DNA of 14,265 nucleotides from Phanerochaete sordida (taxonomy: Eukaryota; Basidiomycota; Agaricomycetes; Polyporales; Phanerochaetaceae), in contig BPQB01000199.1 in the NCBI GenBank assembly GCA_019973155.2, forward strand, positions 1 through 14,265, read 5' to 3'. The notes beneath the pieces are model-generated. The model searched no databases. It had not been told where the DNA came from and worked only from the letters and a program-made list of their open reading frames with translations. This document shows positions 7,658 to 14,265 of this stretch, one piece after another (positions within the stretch are counted from its first letter, which is position 1; each line of letters opens with the position of its first letter). Both the position numbers and the translations under genes were made by a program.

Positions 7658-8060
7658 GATTCCAAACGTTTCAAAGTGGCGCAGTGCTGCAGATTATAAA
7701 CGAAAGAGGGCCCGTTGCAAAGAACGACGATGAAAGAGGGAAGAAAGTGGGTGCACGTTGAGCTCGCGCGATGTGGGGGTTTATATATGCGACGCCCTGC
7801 TTCGAGCTTCGTTCGGGGTGCGCCAAGCCCTCGATCGAGTGGAAGGCGCCCTCCGCCAAAATGTACAGAAACATACAGCTTAGTTACAGTGTGGTTGCAT
7901 GCAGAATTAATTATGTGTCTAGTCAAGTACCATCTGCCAGCAATGGTCCGTGTCGAAGGGGAGGATCCAGGGATACATGTCGAGAGATACAACAAGAGAG
8001 TGCGAGTGTGTCGAGTAAATGCGAGTGAAAATCAAAGCAAGGAGACGACCTGGAAGCCTA
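7658..8060. other. Intergenic stretch: PEBP-like promoter and formin 3' end
   Basis: No gene seen. Both flanking genes are on the minus strand, so the left part holds the PEBP-like 5' UTR and promoter (with a TATA box at 7780-7787) and the right part the formin 3' UTR. AT-rich GAATTAATTATG at about 7904-7915, some 150 nt past the formin stop, is a possible 3'-end region. Confidence 0.45.
7780..7787 (-). promoter_or_regulatory. TATA box of the PEBP-like gene
   Basis: The minus strand reads TATATAAA, a consensus TATA box, 123 nt before the ATG at 7657. No other gene in this window has such a clear TATA, which suggests regulated rather than constitutive expression of this surface protein. Confidence 0.6.
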
Positions 8061-11000
8061 CTATGCGTCATTTTGACCCTCTGTCCGGTCCTCAGCTGTG
8101 TCTCCAGGTTCATCTGGTGGCATCGCGTCCGGCGTGTGCACTGGCTCCGGAGTGGCCGCTGCAGTGTCTGCCTCGCTTCCAGCGTGTGTGCCGTTCGCGA
8201 ACTCAGACATGGAGCCCACCGAGCCTTCGTGCGTGTGCCCGCTTTCCGAAAGGGCATCACTGGACGGGAACACGGACGACGCCTCGAGGTCCTCGGAAAT
8301 GCCGCGCAGTCTCCTCCGTGACCGCCTCTGAGGGAGAGGCGTCGTGGACGACGTGGGGGACGTCGGTCCCAGTGCGCTAAATCCGTCCGACTTGAGTCGC
8401 GCCAGCATGTCTTTCGCCAGGTCAGCAGTATCGCCGCCTTGTGCTGCAGCCAACAGCCCAGCGGCGCTGAGGTCGAGTGGCGCTGCAGGCCGTGCTTCGC
8501 GCGTCGGCCGCGCTCTGCGTGCCTTCCTGCCGACATTGTCGCCATTGCGGAGCTTCTCCAGCAAGTCGTCGAGAACTGCGGTGTTCTCGGCGTCTTCCTG
8601 CCCTGCGGCCTCTCTCGCCTTCTCCCGGTTGGCCCGGGCTTCCTCGGCAGCTTGCTTGCGCTTTTCAGACGCCACCTTCTCCTCGAAGAGGGCCTGGTTG
8701 TCAATCTTGCATTTCTGTACGTAGGGTGTAAGCACAACACCGGGTAGGATTAGATATGCAAAGTACCTTGTAGGACGTCACGAATGTCTTGAAGATGCCA
8801 TAGAACTCAGACGAGCTCATATTCCGATCCTCCTCACCATAGTACTTCACGACGTCATCGAAGATGGTCCCCGCTTGGTTGACGTCGTCCACCAAGTCGT
8901 CGACCTGGTCGCTCGCCTTTCGGACAAAGTTATACATCTGCTTGCCGTAGCGGTCAATCTGTTCCGGGTCGGAGAAATTGTCTGCCAGTTCTTGCTTGAT
9001 GCGCTTGAGTCCGTCGCGCAGCTCGGTCAAGCTCTTGCGAACATCCGGCAGGTTGACTTGATATTGGCATGTTAGCGACGCCTTTGAGGTGAGAAACAAC
9101 AGTCTTACCTCGATAGGCTTCTGCGGGTGCGGCAAGCTCGTCGAGGAAATGCTCCATCTCTGGGAAGTGTTTGGACACCGTTCGCTCCAAGAAGTGTAGC
9201 AGAGTCGTATTGTGCAACGACTTCGTGTCGACCAGTTTGTTGATACTGCTGACTCGGAAACCGAAAGCGCCACCCTTCACACCAGTACCGTTCATGTAGT
9301 TACCGATGAGCAGGATTAGCTAGGAAAGCGTCAGGCTGAATCGGCTATCGCAACGTAATGTGTGCACTCACAGTGAGCAACTCCTTGAAGTGCTTCGCTT
9401 TGAGCAAAGCGTTACCGGCTTCCGTCAGCTTGCGCGCGCTCTGAAACGCAAAGACTCAATCAGAAATATCTCAGCGTGGCATGGAAGATCGACTGACGTC
9501 GTCCAACAGTGCCCACGTCTCGTCGAACTTGCGCTTGTAGAGCATGCCCTCGATACGCGGACCAAGCCGCTCAATCTTGATGAGCTGCACCATGAGTCGA
9601 TCTGAAGGGTGAAGACCTGCGAGCTCCTCTGGGTCTGCGTTTCGGTAGACGTTGAGCTTGCCGACCTGCAGAGGGCGTTCAATCTCGGCGCGGAGAAAAC
9701 ACAGATAACACGGACCTGCTCGGGGTTCGGTAGCACAGGCTTCAGTTCGCTGAGGAACACCTCTGTGCAGACTTCCTGGTCGAACTGCTTGATCTTCATG
9801 GCGATTTCCTCCGGCTCTAGTCTCTTGACTGTCTGGATGAGAATCTCGACACGCTTCTTGGTCTGCGGGTCCAGTACACTCTTGAGCTCAGCCCTCTTCT
9901 GTTTAGCTGCGAGGAAGGGTCAGTGAGTCGCACGTTTTACGACAAATACTCAGCTTACCCATGAGGTTAATGACGAGCTGCTTCGCCTTGAAGTCCTCCT
10001 CCATCTCGTTCCACACACCGTCCAGCTGGAACTTCTTGATCCACTCGTTCTCCTTGTCGGGCTGGTCGTCGTTGAACACCGTCTTCGTGACCTGCTGCTG
10101 CGGCAGCTTGTCCCACTGCAGCTGCTTCATCTTGATGTTCGGCGTGATCGAGATGTCCTTGCGCGCGTTGAGCAGGTTCGAGAAGTTCGCACCGAGCAGC
10201 GCAGACTGCCGCGACGAGCCAGGCTGCGAGCCGAAGGGCGACGTCGCGCCGCTGCGTGGTGGTGGCGGCGGAGGAGGCGGCGGTGCGCCGAACATAGCCG
10301 TCGGAACGCCTGCGCGTAAGCCTGGTGGCGGAGGTGGCGGCGGGGGAGGCGGCGGACCACCACCTGCAGTAGGCGCGACGAAGTGCATTCCTGGTGGCGG
10401 TGGCGGCGGTGGCGGCGGTGGCGGGGGAGGCGGAGGCGGTGCACCTCCGATGCCCTGAATACCGAGCCCCGCCATAGGCGGCGGAGGCGGCGGAGGTGGA
10501 GGAGGTGGTGGCGGGGGTGGTCCGCCCGCCGCGTCGCCTGTATGGTGCTCTGCCTCTTCCGGCAGCGTCGGCAACGGCTGCGCTGGAGAATTGTCAGGGC
10601 TAGGCTCGGGCGGCGGCCGACCCTTAAGCGTGAGCTGCCTCCGAAGCTCCGCCGCCAGCGATCCTGGCACCGGAGTCTTCGAGGTGCGAGACGACGACAC
10701 AGAAGCAACAGAAGTCGCGTTCGTCGACGCAATACTCCTGGCGCTCCTCGTAGACCGTGAGCGGCGCAAGCCGTCCTGGTCATCCTCGTCGCCCTCTGCA
10801 CCAGAGAGCATACTCTGATCGCTCTGCTCACCGAGATCATCTGTGGGTGCCAGAAGCAGCCCATCAGATGTGGTGGGAGGTGTGGCGAACTCTCCCAGTT
10901 GAGAACGCGGAGGGCGGCGAGGTGAACCGCGTATGCTTCGGGGGCTATACGACGGTCCATCGCGTGGTGGATACTAAAGGCCCATTAGTACACGACGTAG

Positions 11001-13827
11001 GGATAGTGAGGAGAGAGCGCTTACTATCTTCACACCCTGTGCGATCTGCTGCTGAATCTGCTCCTGCACCATCGCCTCGTCCGCGTCCATAAACTGTGAC
11101 GAACGACCGTTCTGCGCTTCTGACGCGCGCTGAGCGTCGGTGGCACGTACAGATTTACTAGACTTGCTGCGCTTCATGCTCGAAGCACCGGCACGTCTAC
11201 GGAGGCTCCCAGCCTTCGTCGGCGTCTCCTCTTCGTCGCCAGTGCTCTCGGAGTCTTCGTCGCCTGCTTCTCCGTTCGCACCTTTGGCCTTGCGGCGCTT
11301 CGCGCGGCCCTCAAGGATGCTGATCGTCTTGTCGCGTTGGAGGTGCTTCTCGAGGGTCTCGATGAGCGTCTTGCGGTCCATCGCACCCGAGCCCTCCATG
11401 ATCTTGTCGACGCCCTTGCCGACCTCCTTCAGCATGCGGAAGAGCTCCATGATCTGCGCCTCGAGCTGCTGGATCTGCTCCTCGTAGTTGAGCCGCTGCG
11501 CCTCCATCTGCGCCTGGAGCTTCGCGGTGGTCGCGCGCGAGACGGTCAGCTTCTCTTCGAGATGCGACACCTTCTCCTTGAGCGACGACACGAGGCCCTC
11601 GCCGCCCTGCCCGATCTCCTCCTCGAGCGACTCCTTCTCCAAGCGCAGCCGAAGGGCGTTCGCCTGAGCCTTGGCGAGCTCGTCCTCGACATGCTGGTAC
11701 CGGTCAGTCTCATTGAACTGGGCGATGATGCGCTCGACCGAACGGCCGAGTCGGGCCTCACCACCGCCCAGCTGCTTGTCCATCACGAGGTCCGTGACCG
11801 CGCCGTCGATAATCTGGAAGTAGTAGGCCAGCGCAGGCCCCTCCTCCCGTATGAGCAGGAGGTGCTGCATCATCGAGAGGAAGTAGTCCTGGGCCTTGCT
11901 ACCCGACACCTTCGCCTTCACCGCATTGTAGACGTCTTCGGGGTTTGCAAGATCCCGGAGGATCTCTTGGTCCATCCGCTCCTTCAGCTTCAGCTCGTCC
12001 TCATCGAGGCTTTGCTGCAGCTTGTTCAGCTGCTTCTCGATCGCATCCACTGCAAAGGTGCGGCATTGCCGAATGATGCTCTGCAAGCCTGCGGCCTCCA
12101 TCATGGAACGGTGGTGTACCCGCATGTCCAGATCATCCATGCGCTCGAATATACCATTGATGAGGAGCAGGTTGGACGTCTAAGTGGTGATATTAGCGTT
12201 TGAACACCTTGCATGTGAGATAGTGTGCTCACGGTGTAGTCGTTGAGCGAAGTATCCATCCCTCCATGTCGCTTAATCTCCTCGCTCGCGCCGACAAGTG
12301 TGCCCATCCGGCCGCGACCGATGAGAGACTGCTCGAACGACTTGAACCAGAACGTGTAACAGCTCCCATGTTCATGGTTGGCTTCACTGAGAGTGTTCAG
12401 TGCCTCGATAACCTGCTGGTGCGTATCTTCATCGTTGAAATATATGAGGAAGACCAGGATATCGAGGAGTAGTTTGCGTGTGGGTAGGTTGGGCGTGTTT
12501 AGGGAAGAGGCGATTTGCGCAACGAGCGTGGAATGGCTGAGAGCGTCCCTGGCAGCGAACTAAATATGCGGGTACATTAAAACGCATCATCCATATGGTA
12601 CACGATATCTGCGTACCGGATGGTTAAGGATCCACTTCATGGTCTTCGCGACTTCATATTCGACCTCTATATCCTCTTTTCTCCTAGAACATCGTAAGAT
12701 GCAGGTTCAACTGGAGAAGCTTATAAACGGACCGTTGCATAGCCTTCCTGCTAATGTGCATAAGGGTCTGCGCCAGCACAGATGTCCCTTGCAGCTCTAT
12801 GAAATGTTTGAACCAGCTACACCGAATGTCAGACGAGTGGCTCGCGTTCACGATTACTGGAAACACACCTGACTTCCTTCCCTCTCAGAGATACCTGGAG
12901 CCCTGCTGCCTGCTTCGGCGTAATAGTCCTGTCCATGAACTTCTTCATGTACCATTCAGGAGTGCCCTCTATGAGGAACGCAGCCTGCCCCGTCTCCGCC
13001 TGCAGCCTCCCTTGCTCTTCCCTCTGCTTCTCCTCCCTCCATCGCAGCTGCTCGTCGCTGTACACCATGTGCCATTTCTGCTCAATCGTCAGGTTCGGGA
13101 GGTCGCCCAGCCCCCGCGTGCGGCGGATGTTCTCGAACAGCGCCTCGATCTCCTCGTTGTTCTCGGGGCGGGGGAAGTAGAAGTCGCTCCCGCCGTGGCT
13201 CGCGTGGCGGTGCAGGTGCGACGAGAGGCTCGAGAGATGGCCGTGCGAGTCGAACGAGCTGAGGGACGGCGTGTAGCGCGAGCTCCGCTTCTCGTCCGAG
13301 CGAGCGGTGGCGACCGTCGGCGCCGCGCTCGTGGGGCGCGACCCGGGCGCAGACTCGCTCTGCAGTGCCCGTGTGCGCATCCCGGGCGACGTCGGCGACG
13401 GCTGCGCGAGGTCCACGCTCGAGCTACTCTCGCTCTGCCGGAACCGCCGCGCGCCCGCCTTGCCCGCCGGGCTCTCGGGGTCGTTGTACAGCGTTTGCGA
13501 GTCCGAGGTCGAGACCGAGTTGCTCGGGGAGCCCGGCCGCCGGGCGGGGCTCGCGTCGCGGTACGCCCGCTCGCGGTCCTGGCGGTTGCGCGCGATAGCG
13601 TACTTGTTGAGCTCGGTACCGTTGGCAGTGAGGGTGGGGTTCGTCATCGGCGCAGAAATGACCGCAGTGGGATTTCCGCGGAGGCCCTGCGACATGGTGC
13701 CGACCGTGACTGGAGACTTCTGTGGGGGGCCCAGCTTGTGGTAGGGCACGGAACCCGTGAGTTCCTGGTTGGTCGAGACAGAAGAGTTCCTCGGACGAGA
13801 CTTCTTCTTGCCAAAGAATGAATCCAT
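8061..13827 (-). CDS. Diaphanous-related formin (SepA/Bni1/Cdc12 class)
   Basis: Actin nucleator that elongates unbranched filaments for cytokinesis, septation and polarity, controlled by Rho GTPases. Twelve exons: 12869-13827, 12733-12816, 12617-12683, 12233-12559, 11025-12179, 9959-10973, 9716-9906, 9498-9665, 9372-9440, 9109-9319, 8767-9056, 8061-8714. The product is 1729 aa; introns are 49-57 nt. Domains: Ser-rich basic N-terminus (1-215); GTPase-binding/FH3 region (about 216-600, from PRPENNEEIEALFENI); coiled coil (about 640-735); basic Ser-rich linker; FH1 with four polyproline runs (1016-1103); FH2 (about 1125-1530) with the signature GNYMNG (1351-1356) and KLVDTKS; and a DAD (LDDLLEKLRNGDN then KARRAR, 1560-1582). 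A second amphipathic segment plus Arg cluster follows (1609-1648). The full autoinhibition set (GBD/DID plus DAD) is present and the frame is intact, so the gene looks functional. The start is fixed by the conserved basic MDSFFGKKKSRPR opening. Confidence 0.95.
10257..10520 (-). repeat. Imperfect CCN repeats encoding the FH1 polyproline runs
   Basis: Four blocks of proline codons, seen on the plus strand as GGN triplets, lie at 10476-10520 (15 Pro), 10392-10439 (16), 10323-10355 (11) and 10257-10283 (9), separated by Gly/Ala/Met-containing spacers. Codon third positions vary (CCG, CCA, CCT, CCC), so selection acts on the protein rather than on the triplet. In formins these runs bind profilin-actin. 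Confidence 0.9.
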
Positions 13828-14265
13828 TGCGGCAGAGTAAGGCTAGGACAAGGTTGCTACGGCGGATGCAAGGGTATAGTGGGTATCTGGAGGATCGGGG
13901 GACGGAGAACAGCGGCGCACAGGACTCGGCAGTGGAAGTCAGGAATCGAATAATGAGAACGTAGCGAGCCAGTGTCGTGGTTGGTGTCGTTCAATATTCC
14001 AGCAGCATTTGCTGTCCCAGAGGTGTGTGAAGGGACTGTCGCCAGCTACAGAGCCCGAGAGTAGGTGTAAAGTCCAAGGGCGGTCTACAGGCATTGCAGG
14101 ATAGAGACGCTTGGGCGCTTAGTGCGCGAGGCAGTAACAACTCGGGTAGTCGGCTGCGCCGTCATGGGCCGATTCCCCCTAGGTGGCAAACCCTCTGGTC
14201 GCCGCGTGTGCACAGACCTTAGGACACTTTACACAGGCAGCGCCGCATCATTATCATAAGAAAAA
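13828..14265 (-). promoter_or_regulatory. Upstream region of the formin gene
   Basis: 438 nt to the window edge with no supported coding exon on either strand. It should hold the 5' UTR and promoter of the formin. I see no TATA box and no other clear element; a weak hairpin (CAGCA...TGCTG, about 14000-14015) is the only structure. An exon of a gene lying beyond the edge cannot be excluded. Confidence 0.4.

Noticed and set aside
10257..10520. GGN-rich block as a non-coding microsatellite
   Set aside because: It encodes the FH1 polyproline runs in frame with the flanking formin domains, and third codon positions vary.
10127..10960. Second minus-strand frame of 277 codons in the FH1 region
   Set aside because: It is the same strand as the formin but shifted by one frame; it is His/Arg-rich, produced by reading CCN repeats out of phase.
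11337..12203. Plus-strand open frame of 288 codons opposite the formin coiled coil
   Set aside because: It is the Leu/Arg/Glu-rich mirror of a coiled-coil coding exon on the other strand and crosses a supported formin intron; no independent evidence.
12754..13821. Plus-strand open frame of 355 codons opposite the formin N-terminus
   Set aside because: The minus strand carries the conserved formin GBD/FH3 in phase across splice junctions. The plus frame is low-complexity Arg/Ala/Val and unrelated to any family.
1..14265. CRISPR array, transposon, virus or bacterial-type operon
   Set aside because: No regularly spaced repeats, terminal repeats with transposase, viral genes or Shine-Dalgarno-linked genes were seen. 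The gene structure is plainly that of a eukaryotic nuclear genome.

Overview
The window looks like a compact fungal nuclear chromosome segment, most likely from a basidiomycete of the Agaricomycetes type. The evidence is GC-rich coding DNA, many phase-variable introns of about 47-98 nt with GT(A/G)NGN donors, CTNA-like branch points and YAG acceptors, short intergenic gaps, and products typical of that group (COQ7, a complex I B15/NDUFB4-like subunit, an RBM5/RBM10-like splicing factor, a GPI-anchored PEBP-like protein, and a SepA/Bni1-class formin). I see no mobile element, CRISPR array, virus or bacterial-style operon. All gene models below are hand-spliced. Each joins exons into an uninterrupted frame whose length is a multiple of three.

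Layout, left to right. Positions 1-313 hold no recognisable gene. An intron-containing tRNA-Leu(UAA) lies at 314-409 (+) with its Pol III T-run. A seven-exon minus-strand gene (745-1779) encodes a 228-residue protein of unknown family with two copies of a GFRPTRRVR..PGG motif, which resembles the PGG box of SPIRAL1/Jupiter microtubule-associated proteins. It diverges from COQ7 (2087-2885, +), the ubiquinone-biosynthesis hydroxylase. COQ7 converges, across 92 nt, on a five-exon complex I B15/NDUFB4-like gene (2978-3439, -). That gene shares a 71-nt bidirectional promoter with a 12-exon RBM5-like splicing factor (3511-6330, +), one intron of which must be GC-AG. The splicing-factor gene converges on a secreted, GPI-anchored PEBP-like gene (6604-7657, -). 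The right half is a single 12-exon diaphanous-type formin of 1729 aa (8061-13827, -), followed by 438 nt of its upstream region.

Functionally, COQ7 and the B15 subunit both serve the mitochondrial respiratory chain: quinone synthesis and NADH:quinone oxidoreductase. The formin, and possibly the PGG-motif protein, belong to the cytoskeleton. The RBM5-like protein acts in pre-mRNA splicing, and the PEBP-like protein is cell-surface. This is mostly an ordinary housekeeping region. The least described item is the PGG-motif protein and the way its second motif depends on splicing. Other points of interest are a dyad in the shared 71-nt promoter, a GC-AG intron inside an RRM, very small coding exons, and two DAD-like segments at the formin C-terminus.
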